From WVWN01 sp964563535 (GTDB taxonomy: Bacteria > RBG-13-66-14 > B26-G2 > WVWN01), in the NCBI GenBank assembly GCA_964563535.1, contig CAZLXP010000032.1, positions 1-24,484 on the forward strand: a stretch of 24,484 nt of DNA. The letters run 5' to 3'. A program made the position numbers and the translations under genes. The notes below the pieces were generated by a model. That model saw nothing but the letters and a program-made list of their open reading frames with translations, did not search any database and was not told the origin of the DNA. Below, piece by piece: positions 14,166-20,470 of this stretch. The stretch's first letter is position 1. Each line of letters begins with the position of its first letter.

Positions 14166-14906
14166 ATGGCGCCGTATACGGTCAGCGCCTGCGCGCCGGC
14201 GTTCAACGAGGCCGGCAATATAGGGCGGGTCGTGCGCGCCCTGGCCGAGACGCTGAGCGGCGCCGGCGTCGGCTACGAGATAATCATCGTGGACGACGGC
14301 TCGAGGGACGCCACCGCCCAAATTCTCGCGAAGCTCCGAGCGGAAATCCCGGCCCTCCGCGTCGTGACGCACCGGGATAACGAGGGTTACGGCAAGAGCC
14401 TTCGCGACGCCTTCGCCGCGGCCACAAAGGATTACGTCTTTTATACCGACGGCGACGGCCAATTCGACCTCGCCCAGATGCTGGATTTTTTGCCGTCGCT
14501 CGACGGCGCCAATGCCGTCGTCGGCTACCGCGTCGGCCGCGCCGAAGGGGCGCTCAGGAAATTCTTCTCCCGGGGCTATAACGCGCTGGTACGCGTACTC
14601 TTCGGGTTGAGGGTGCGGGACGTGGACTGCTCGTTCAAATTCCTGCCGCGGCGCGAGCTCCAGTCGCTGGCGCTCCGTTCGGACAAATTTTTCATAGATA
14701 CCGAGCTAATGGTGAAGCTTAAACGCGCCCGCGTGCCGGTGCTCGAGCGGGGCGTCCGCCACCTGCCGCGGGAGCACGGCCGCTCGACCGTTTCGCCCGC
14801 GCACATATTTACGACGCTGCGGGAGATAATGGCCTTACTGGCCGCATCCCGTAAAAAGGAAACGGGCCCGGCGACGGGCCCGCGTGTCGGCAAAGAAGTC
14901 GATTAA
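14166..14906 (+). CDS. family 2 glycosyltransferase (polyprenyl-phosphate sugar transferase-like)
   Basis: A 246-aa GT-A fold enzyme. It starts with YTVSACAPAFNEAGNIGRVV. The nucleotide-sugar motifs are IIIVDDGSRDAT (about 38-49) and YTDGDGQFDLAQM (98-110, DxD-type metal site). Next come VVGYRVGRAEG, VRDVDCSFKFLPR, and FFIDTELMVKLKR, the acceptor region found in dolichol/polyprenyl-phosphate mannosyltransferase-like members. It has no transmembrane segments, unlike the two-domain forms. It most likely loads a sugar onto a polyprenyl phosphate or transfers it to a surface glycan. A GC-rich perfect inverted repeat (CGGGCCCG, loop GCGA, CGGGCCCG at 14863-14882) lies within the last codons. The leaderless-type promoter fixes the start. 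Confidence 0.9.
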   Translation: MAPYTVSACAPAFNEAGNIGRVVRALAETLSGAGVGYEIIIVDDGSRDATAQILAKLRAEIPALRVVTHRDNEGYGKSLRDAFAAATKDYVFYTDGDGQFDLAQMLDFLPSLDGANAVVGYRVGRAEGALRKFFSRGYNALVRVLFGLRVRDVDCSFKFLPRRELQSLALRSDKFFIDTELMVKLKRARVPVLERGVRHLPREHGRSTVSPAHIFTTLREIMALLAASRKKETGPATGPRVGKEVD

Positions 14907-15140
14907 AGCGATCGGCCGGCTTCGCGTTTTGCGGCGTCTGCGCTGTTTTCCACCACCGTCAGGCGCCTTGCGCGGCCGGCCTATTTCGTTATGGAGACCT
15001 ACCGTAACTCCGTAGCTTTATTTTCATCGTTTCCATCATTTAGTCGCCGCTCGGGCCGCCATAGTTTAACGTCGCCCGGCGAATACTATATAATTATAAC
15101 ATAATAACGCGTTGTAGTCAAATACCAGTCTAACGTTAAG

Positions 15141-15177
15141 GAGGGGTCAACCTTTTAGGGGTTAAAACTTGGTTACC
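15141..15177 (+). other. imperfect inverted repeat upstream of the tandem secreted genes
   Basis: GGGT-c-AACC-TTTTA (15142-15155) can pair with TAAAA-ctt-GGTT-a-CCC (15161-15177) around a short G-rich loop. It lies about 25 bp upstream of the -35 box of the next gene. It could be a regulator-binding site or an RNA hairpin on an upstream transcript. No ligand or family is recognised. Confidence 0.35.
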
Positions 15178-15202
15178 CGCGTGGCCGGCGGCCGGCCGCG
15201 GT

Positions 15203-15231
15203 TTGACTTCCGGCGGCGCCGTTGGTATAGT
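15203..15231 (+). promoter_or_regulatory. promoter of the tandem secreted protein genes
   Basis: TTGACT (15203-15208), a 17-bp spacer and TATAGT (15226-15231). The predicted leader is about 63 nt and ends with a strong Shine-Dalgarno before the ATG at 15301. It lies inside a longer open frame starting at 15169, which argues against that upstream start. Confidence 0.8.
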
Positions 15232-15300
15232 ATATGCGTTAAGGGCCGTGGCGTTCGAATTAAGTTTCGATTGACGGTTTCGGTTGAAAGGAGGAGTTAC

Positions 15301-15945
15301 ATGAAGTTGGCCGTTTTGAGGGCGATTCTGGCGGCGGGTATCTTCGCGGCGGCCTCGGCGGCGTTCGCCACCGGCCGCGAGGTGTACGTCCGATACGGCG
15401 AGGGGATGAACGCCATCCCGTGGTGGCCTCACCCCACGCTGACGAGCATGCGGTGCCAGATGCTCTACGACCGCTCGTACATAGACTACGCCGGCACCGT
15501 TACGGAATTCCAGTTGGAAAAAACCGACGCCGAATCGGCGACGTTCTACGAAGTCAAGTTTTACTTGTGCCATACCAGCCTGGCGTCGCTCACGCCCATT
15601 TTCCGGGAGAACTACGGCGGCAACATGCCTACGATGGTCGCCAGCTTCGCCACCTACAAGCTCCCGGCGGTCGTGGGGCCGTATCCGATTCCGATGGCCG
15701 CAACTTTCCCGTACAACAACGTCGATAACCTCCTGTTCGAGGTTACGTGGGAGTCCTCGGACAAGACGAACATAATGTGCCGGGTGAAGACCGGGTCTAT
15801 GGCAGGCCATCGCTGTTTCGCGTGGGATTACAAGGCCGAAGTCGGCTCGCCCGACGCCGTGGCCTACAACGCCCTCGTCGTCTTCGACACGTACCCCGGC
15901 GTCGCGCCGGCGTCCTTGGGCCGCGTTAAAGTCCTATACAGGTGA
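15301..15945 (+). CDS. secreted protein of unknown function with C-terminal GRVK tail, paralogue 1
   Basis: A 214-aa protein. The ATG follows AAAGGAGG. The Sec signal MKLAVLRAILAAGIFAAASAAFA is cleaved before TGREVYV. The mature part is a predicted beta-rich domain: RCQMLYDRSYIDYAGTVTEF, FYEVKFYLCHTSLASLTPIF, NYGGNMPTMVAS, then FPYNNVDNLLFEVTWE. The pattern R-x-Q-x-L-Y, then F-x-x-V-K-F-Y-L, then Y-N-x-x-D-N-L-x-x-E resembles repeats I know from large secreted proteins of several diderm phyla ('...RxQ.lY...G.I..l.f...nf.i...T...F...sNLl.E...'). I cannot name a family. The protein has four mature Cys (52, 90, 160, 172). It ends APASLGRVKVLYR, the tail shared with paralogue 2 and the cupredoxin. 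It is the first gene of a tandem pair, 34 bp upstream of its copy. Confidence 0.85.
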   Translation: MKLAVLRAILAAGIFAAASAAFATGREVYVRYGEGMNAIPWWPHPTLTSMRCQMLYDRSYIDYAGTVTEFQLEKTDAESATFYEVKFYLCHTSLASLTPIFRENYGGNMPTMVASFATYKLPAVVGPYPIPMAATFPYNNVDNLLFEVTWESSDKTNIMCRVKTGSMAGHRCFAWDYKAEVGSPDAVAYNALVVFDTYPGVAPASLGRVKVLYR

Positions 15946-15979
15946 ACCGGCGCCGCGTCGCCGTAAGGAGGTTGGGATA

Positions 15980-16603
15980 GTGAAACGCGCTTTTTTCTGT
16001 TGCGTAGTTGCGACTTTGGCCGCGGCGGCCGGGGCGGCCGCGACCGGCAAACAAATCTACGTCCAGGTGGGCGGCGACCCTAGCGACCATCCCTGGGTGG
16101 CGTTTCAGCCGGCGCTGCGGATGCAGATGCTGTTCGACCAGAGCCGGATAAATTACGGCGGCACCATTAACGAGTTCGAGCTGGAGAAGAACGAGACGAC
16201 CGCGACGTTCCGGAACGTCAAATTTTATTTATGCCATACGCCGCTGGCGGCGCTGACCTCGGCCTTCAACGCCAACTACGGCGGCAATACGCCCAAGCTG
16301 GTGGCGAGCTTCCCGGTTTACGAATTGCCCCTCGTCCAGGGCGTTTATCCCATACCGATGGCTGAGACCTTCGAATACAACAACCGCGATAACCTGATTT
16401 TGGAGATCACGTGGGAATCGGGAACCGGCGGCAAGGTCCTCGTCTACATGGGCAAGCTCGCGGGACATCATTGCGTCGCGTACGACTACCGGGCCGCAAC
16501 CGGGACGGTGGGCGACTGGGGATACAACGCGCGGCTCAGCTTCGGTTTTTACCCGGCGGTAACGCCGGCGTCTTTGGGCCGCGTGAAGGCGCTTTACCGT
16601 TAG
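15980..16603 (+). CDS. secreted protein of unknown function with C-terminal GRVK tail, paralogue 2
   Basis: A 207-aa tandem paralogue of the upstream gene. The GTG start follows TAAGGAGG 8 nt away. The Sec signal MKRAFFCCVVATLAAAAGAAA is cleaved before TGKQIYV, so both mature proteins begin T-G-[RK]-[EQ]-[VI]-Y-V. Shared blocks include RMQMLFDQSRINYGGTINEF, VKFYLCHTPLAALTSAF, NYGGNTPKLVAS, FEYNNRDNLILEITWE and LAGHHCVAYDY. It keeps only two mature Cys (85 and 165), the equivalents of 90 and 172 in paralogue 1. It ends TPASLGRVKALYR. The protein is probably extracytoplasmic or on the surface. The two genes look co-transcribed and may continue into the HAD gene 51 bp downstream. The function is unknown. 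Confidence 0.85.
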   Translation: MKRAFFCCVVATLAAAAGAAATGKQIYVQVGGDPSDHPWVAFQPALRMQMLFDQSRINYGGTINEFELEKNETTATFRNVKFYLCHTPLAALTSAFNANYGGNTPKLVASFPVYELPLVQGVYPIPMAETFEYNNRDNLILEITWESGTGGKVLVYMGKLAGHHCVAYDYRAATGTVGDWGYNARLSFGFYPAVTPASLGRVKALYR

Positions 16604-16616
16604 GCCCGGCATGACT

Positions 16617-16641
16617 AGCCGGCGGGACTAAGCCGGCGGGA
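16617..16641 (+). repeat. short tandem repeat between paralogue 2 and the HAD gene
   Basis: AGCCGGCGGGA occurs twice with a 14-bp period (16617-16627 and 16631-16641). It has no obvious hairpin with a T-tract, so it is not a standard terminator. The second copy is followed directly by AAGGGA, a possible Shine-Dalgarno of the next gene. Confidence 0.5.
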
Positions 16642-16654
16642 AAGGGACCCAGCC

Positions 16655-17383
16655 GTGAAGAAACCCGCCGCGGCCTTCTTCGACCTCGACAATACCCTCT
16701 ACGACCACCGCCGCGCCGCGCGCGAGGCGTTGGCCGAGGTCTATCGCCGCCACGGCGTCGCCGATACCGGGACGTCCATCGACGAATTCGTGGGCCTCTT
16801 CTTCGACGTCAACCAGCGCCTGTGGCTCAAATTGGCCGCGCGCGAGATAGAAGTTAAGGCGTTGCGGGCGCGGCGCTTCGCCGAACTCTTCGCCCGCGTC
16901 GGCGCGCCGCCCCCCGACGCTGCGGCGGTGGGGCAAGAGTACCTCGACGTCTACCTGGCCTATTCGTACCCCATGGCGGGCGCCGAGGAGACGCTCGCCG
17001 CGCTCGAGGCCGTCCTTCCGCTCGGCCTCCTCACCAACGGCTTCGCCGACATCCAGCGCCCCAAGATCGCCCGCTTGGGCTGGGAAAAATATTTCACCTG
17101 GGTGGCCGTGGCCGAGGAACTCGGCGTCTTCAAGCCGGACGTCGCCATTTACGAGAAGATGTGCGAGATGGCGGCCCTTCCGCCGGGCCGCATTTTATAC
17201 GTCGGCGACTCGCCGGTGGAGGACGTATTGGCGGCGCGCAAGTTGGGCCTCAGGACCGTGTGGGTGCGGCGCGAAGGCCCGGAGGTCGCGCGGTGGGCCG
17301 CGGAGGCGAAGGCCGACTACGAGGTTGCCGACGTCCGCGACGTGGTGGCGTTGGTAACGAACGTTTTGGGCGGCGAGGGTTAA
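16655..17383 (+). CDS. HAD-superfamily hydrolase (YjjG/REG-2-like phosphatase)
   Basis: A 242-aa cytoplasmic phosphatase with a GTG start and AAAGGGA upstream. All four HAD motifs are present: FFDLDNTLYD (nucleophile Asp10, acid/base Asp12), LLTNGF (Thr127, Asn128), Lys160 in GVFKPD, and YVGDSPVEDVLAA (Asp185, Asp190). The helical cap (residues 18-105) sits between motifs I and II, so this is subfamily IA. The DLDNTLYD and PKIARLGWEKYF segments resemble house-cleaning nucleotidases of the YjjG type and related enzymes. Exact substrates vary widely and cannot be read from sequence. It may be transcribed with the upstream secreted genes, though no functional link is apparent. Confidence 0.88.
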   Translation: MKKPAAAFFDLDNTLYDHRRAAREALAEVYRRHGVADTGTSIDEFVGLFFDVNQRLWLKLAAREIEVKALRARRFAELFARVGAPPPDAAAVGQEYLDVYLAYSYPMAGAEETLAALEAVLPLGLLTNGFADIQRPKIARLGWEKYFTWVAVAEELGVFKPDVAIYEKMCEMAALPPGRILYVGDSPVEDVLAARKLGLRTVWVRREGPEVARWAAEAKADYEVADVRDVVALVTNVLGGEG

Positions 17384-17487
17384 GTACGACTTCGGGCGGT
17401 GCTTCGAGGCCGCTCGCGAGGGCGGCGTTAGCTCACCGGTACGTTATGGGAATTTAAGGCGGGAGGTAACGGGACGAATTCCCCGGC

Positions 17488-17516
17488 TTGCCGTCGAGGC
17501 GATACGTTGTTATAAT
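17488..17516 (+). promoter_or_regulatory. ispF promoter with a very short leader
   Basis: TTGCCG (17488-17493), a 17-bp spacer and a perfect TATAAT (17511-17516). Eleven nt separate the -10 box from the ATG at 17528, leaving a leader of about 4-5 nt and no Shine-Dalgarno. Confidence 0.8.
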
Positions 17517-17527
17517 GGCGTGGTACT

Positions 17528-18010
17528 ATGACGAGAGTAGGCATAGGATACGACGTTCACGGCTTTAAAAACGACGGGCCGCTAATCCTCGGCGGCGTGA
17601 ACATCTCCTACGGCCGCGGCCTGGCCGGCCACTCCGACGGCGACGTTCTGCTTCACGCCGTCATGGACGCGATGCTCGGCGCCGCGGCGCTTAAGGACAT
17701 AGGCCACCAGTTCCCCGATACCGACGTTCGCTTCAAAGGGGCGAACAGCGCCAAACTTTTGGCGGAAGTGGTGACCATGGTCGAAGGGGAGGGGTTGAGG
17801 GTCCGGAACGTCGATTGCATAGTCATCGTCGAGCGGCCCCGCCTCGCCAAGTACGTCGACCGGATGCGCGCTCGCCTGGCGGAGCTTTTGGGCGTCGACG
17901 TCGCCGCCGTCGGCCTCAAGGCCAAGACGAACGAGGGCTTCGGCTACATCGGCGAGGGCGAAGCCATAGCGGCGTGGGCCGCCGTATTGCTCGAGGCGAT
18001 AGAAGGGTAA
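17528..18010 (+). CDS. ispF: 2-C-methyl-D-erythritol 2,4-cyclodiphosphate synthase
   Basis: A 160-aa enzyme of normal length. It converts CDP-methylerythritol phosphate to the cyclic diphosphate in the non-mevalonate isoprenoid pathway and acts as a cytoplasmic trimer. The signature is clear: RVGIGYDVHGF with metal ligands Asp9 and His11, LAGHSDGDVLLHAVMDA with His43 as third metal ligand, GAAALKDIGHQFPDTD, and the C-terminal KAKTNEGFGYIGEGEAIAAW. It is not fused to IspD, and ispD is not in the window. Archease follows 28 bp downstream and is probably co-transcribed. Confidence 0.97.
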   Translation: MTRVGIGYDVHGFKNDGPLILGGVNISYGRGLAGHSDGDVLLHAVMDAMLGAAALKDIGHQFPDTDVRFKGANSAKLLAEVVTMVEGEGLRVRNVDCIVIVERPRLAKYVDRMRARLAELLGVDVAAVGLKAKTNEGFGYIGEGEAIAAWAAVLLEAIEG

Positions 18011-18038
18011 AAGGGCCGAGGCCGTTTTCGTCGGCGGC

Positions 18039-18461
18039 ATGGGAAACATCAGATACATCGAGCACACGGCCGACGCCGGCGTCGAGATCGTCGCGGCTTC
18101 GCGCGAGGAGCTTTTCGTCTTGGGGGCGCGGGCTTTATATCAATTGGCGCTCGACTACGACATGGTCGAGGGCAAGGTGGAACGCCGCGTCGAGCTCGCG
18201 GCCGCCGACCTGGCCGAACTTTTCCACGAATGGCTTTCCGAACTCTTGTATTTACTCGACGCGGAGGCATTGGTTTTCAGGAGGTTTAGTTTCGATTTTC
18301 AAGGCGACGATAGGAAGCTCGCGGCTAAGATGTGGGGCGAGGAGCTCGACGCCGCCCGCCATCGCCCCCACGGCGAGATCAAGAACGTTACCTACGCCGA
18401 CTTCGCCGTCGAACGCCGGGACGACGGGACCTTCGTCGCGCGCGTAATTTTCGACTTGTAA
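18039..18461 (+). CDS. archease family protein
   Basis: A 140-aa protein with the archease pattern. It starts IRYIEHTADAGVEIVA (conserved HTAD-G). The middle has LAELFHEWLSELLYLLDAE (about 60-78), matching the 'W.(n)ELLyl.D.e' core. It ends HGEIKNVTYADFAVER... ARVIFDL, with the usual C-terminal Asp. In archaea and some bacteria archease activates the RNA ligase RtcB by aiding its guanylylation. No rtcB gene is in the window, so its partner here is unknown. There is no Shine-Dalgarno before the ATG; the gene is probably translated from the ispF transcript. A strong intrinsic terminator follows. Confidence 0.92.
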   Translation: MGNIRYIEHTADAGVEIVAASREELFVLGARALYQLALDYDMVEGKVERRVELAAADLAELFHEWLSELLYLLDAEALVFRRFSFDFQGDDRKLAAKMWGEELDAARHRPHGEIKNVTYADFAVERRDDGTFVARVIFDL

Positions 18462-18483
18462 GGCCGCGTCGGCGCGAGAGCTT

Positions 18484-18505
18484 GCCGCCCCCCGGGCGGC
18501 TTTTT
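18484..18505 (+). terminator. intrinsic terminator after the archease gene
   Basis: GCCGCCC (18484-18490), the loop CCC, and GGGCGGC (18494-18500) are followed directly by T5. It ends the ispF-archease transcript just before the tamA-like promoter. Confidence 0.88.
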
Positions 18506-18525
18506 GGCACGTCGGGGCCGCGGTG

Positions 18526-18555
18526 TTGCGTGGGTCGTAAGTTGTGTGATAAAAT
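18526..18555 (+). promoter_or_regulatory. promoter of the tamA-tamB-like operon, predicting a leaderless mRNA
   Basis: TTGCGT (18526-18531), an 18-bp spacer and TAAAAT (18550-18555) preceded by an extended -10 TGA. Six nt remain before the ATG at 18562. No Shine-Dalgarno is visible. Confidence 0.7.
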
Positions 18556-18561
18556 GCTGTT

Positions 18562-20451
18562 ATGAAGTCGAGGGCCGTCGCTTTACTCTCGGTGGCGCTG
18601 GCGGCAGCGGGCGCCGCGTTCGCCCAGGACGACGGCAAGGGCGCGTTCGTTATTACGAAGGTGTCCGTGGAGGGCAACAAATATTTCAAGGATGACCGCT
18701 TAAAGGACCTTTTGGCCGTCGAGAAGGGCCAGACGTACGAGCGCTACCTTTTCGACTACATGTTGGACCGGGGCGTTGCCGCCATACAGAAGGCTTACGA
18801 CGCGGAGGGATTCGAGGAGGCGACCGTCCTCTGGGCTTTCCGCGACGTCAAGGGTAGCAAACGCAAGCTCCAGCTGCGGGTGGACGAAGGGCCGCGGGCC
18901 AAGATCACGGAAATTTTGCTCGAGGGGGTCAGCCGGGAGCATTATCTCCACGTGAGAGAGAGTTTGGGCGTCGACGTCGGGTCCCCGCTTTCGGCCACCC
19001 TTTTGAACGAGGCGGCGTTGAAGATAGGCCACTATTACGGCGAGCGGGGCTACGCGCGCGCCAGCGCCAAGCTCGAGATCGACCGCGACACGGGCCTGGT
19101 TACGTTTACGGTCGACGAGGGGCGCGTATATCACATCGGCGAAATATTAATAGCCGGCAATGAAAAGACGCGCCCGAGGATAATTACTCGCGAGCTCGAT
19201 TATAAAGTTAAACCGGACCGGCTATGGCGCGCGTCTAAAATTGACGAGGCCCGCGCCAATATATACCGGACCGGCCTTTACCGCGACCTTAAAGTCGAGA
19301 CGGCGGATTCGCCGCGTTCGGCCGATTTGGTCGACATCCTGGTTATCGTGCGCGAGGACAAATTCAAATGGTATAAGCTCGAACCCGGGTACCAATCGCC
19401 GGACCGGGCGACGTTTACGCTGGGGTGGGGGCATAATAACGTCTTCGGGAATAATCAGAAGCTGTCGACGGAGGCCTCGACGGCGTACGGCTTCGCTACT
19501 ACGGAGTCGGAGTTCGGCGCGGAAATCGCGTATACCGAACCCTGGCTTTTTGGTTACCGATACACCGGTTCCGGCACGGTTTTTTACCATAGGGAACTCC
19601 GGGTGGACCTTCGGCATTGGGAAGCGGGCGTGGAGCCGCGCGTGACGCGCGATATCACCGACAACCTGGAGGTGATGGGGGGTTTCAATTTCAAGAAGTC
19701 GAAATTGGTGTTCGGCGCGGGGGGAGAAGGCGCGTCCGTCGCCTGGCCCGCCGGCGAAGGCGGCCTCGCCGAGCGGTTTATCGGCCCGCTGGGCCTACAA
19801 AACATCGCCAGCATTATCTTCTCCACTACGTACGACGGCCGCGACGATATCTTCAACCCGCTTCGGGGCGTGTATTTGTTCGGGTCCGAGGAGACGGCGG
19901 GCGGTTTTATCACCGGCGCCGATTTCTGGCGCGTCATAGGCGACGCCCGGCAATATATATACGTGGCGGAGGCCGCGGCCGTCGCGACCCACCTGCGGGG
20001 CGGGTACGTTCGCGCGTACGCGGCGACCAAGGACGTCCCGTACGTGGAGAGATTTTTTTCCGGCGGCGCTTATTCCATCCGCGGTTACCGCGAGCGGGGC
20101 GTCGGGCCCAAGGTCATCGTGGAAGGCGTGGAATACCCCGTGGGGGGGGACCTCTTATTTACGGCCAACGTGGAGTTCCGCTTCCAACTCCCTTTCACCG
20201 CCGGCCGCCGCTTGCCCGGGATAGGCCTTAACCTCGCGAATACGTGGGCGGGTCTTTTCATCGACGGCGGAAACGTGTGGACCGATTGGCGCGAGACGGA
20301 AAAGGTCGGCCTCGTCTACGGCGCGGGTTTCGGCATCCGTTATAACACGCCGGTGGGGCCGATACGTTTCGATTACGGCGAACCGATTTTCGAGGATAGC
20401 GCGGGCTGGCGCCCGGGCCGTTTCTACTTGGCCTTCGGTCACAGCTTCTAG
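18562..20451 (+). CDS. Omp85/BamA-superfamily outer-membrane protein, TamA-like
   Basis: A 629-aa protein with a signal peptide (MKSRAVALLSVALAAAGAAFA, cleaved before QDD). Three POTRA-like units can be read: about 28-107 (ITKVSVEGNKYF...), 108-188 (ITEILLEGVSREHY...) and 189-265 (IGEILIAGNEKTRPRIITREL...), then a beta-barrel to the C-terminus. The barrel has the Omp85 lid motif GAYSIRGYRERGVG (about 502-515; (V/I)RGY/F with its key Arg), GLFIDGGNVW, and the end VGPIRFDYGEPI... YLAFGHSF with terminal Phe. BamA proteins usually have five POTRA domains; three, plus a TamB-like gene 19 bp downstream, point to the TamA type. It would insert or assemble outer-membrane proteins together with TamB. 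A BamA of this lineage with few POTRAs remains an alternative. Confidence 0.9.
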   Translation: MKSRAVALLSVALAAAGAAFAQDDGKGAFVITKVSVEGNKYFKDDRLKDLLAVEKGQTYERYLFDYMLDRGVAAIQKAYDAEGFEEATVLWAFRDVKGSKRKLQLRVDEGPRAKITEILLEGVSREHYLHVRESLGVDVGSPLSATLLNEAALKIGHYYGERGYARASAKLEIDRDTGLVTFTVDEGRVYHIGEILIAGNEKTRPRIITRELDYKVKPDRLWRASKIDEARANIYRTGLYRDLKVETADSPRSADLVDILVIVREDKFKWYKLEPGYQSPDRATFTLGWGHNNVFGNNQKLSTEASTAYGFATTESEFGAEIAYTEPWLFGYRYTGSGTVFYHRELRVDLRHWEAGVEPRVTRDITDNLEVMGGFNFKKSKLVFGAGGEGASVAWPAGEGGLAERFIGPLGLQNIASIIFSTTYDGRDDIFNPLRGVYLFGSEETAGGFITGADFWRVIGDARQYIYVAEAAAVATHLRGGYVRAYAATKDVPYVERFFSGGAYSIRGYRERGVGPKVIVEGVEYPVGGDLLFTANVEFRFQLPFTAGRRLPGIGLNLANTWAGLFIDGGNVWTDWRETEKVGLVYGAGFGIRYNTPVGPIRFDYGEPIFEDSAGWRPGRFYLAFGHSF

Positions 20452-20470
20452 TCGAGGCGGAGTTAATATC

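Larger units (their letters stand above)
14907..15300 (+). other. 394-bp intergenic region upstream of the tandem secreted genes
   Basis: No gene is supported here. The left part is GC-rich with CGGCCGGC-type palindromes (near 14922 and 14979). The middle (about 15080-15125) is AT-rich and has several possible -10 boxes. It is followed by a Shine-Dalgarno-like TAAGGAGGGG (15135-15144) with no start codon behind it, an imperfect inverted repeat (15141-15177), and then the promoter and leader of the downstream gene. Confidence 0.6.

Noticed and set aside
14863..14882. Perfect inverted repeat at the end of the GT2 gene as a terminator
   Set aside because: It lies inside coding sequence and no T-tract follows on the plus strand. 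It may be chance in GC-rich sequence.
15169..15300. Upstream in-frame extension of paralogue 1 (TTG start)
   Set aside because: A strong promoter and a Shine-Dalgarno lie inside it, and the ATG at 15301 gives a clean signal peptide.
15136..15810. Minus-strand open frame (224 codons) opposite paralogue 1
   Set aside because: Paralogue 1 has a Shine-Dalgarno, a signal peptide and a conserved tandem copy. The antisense frame has none of these and its translation shows no domain-like pattern.
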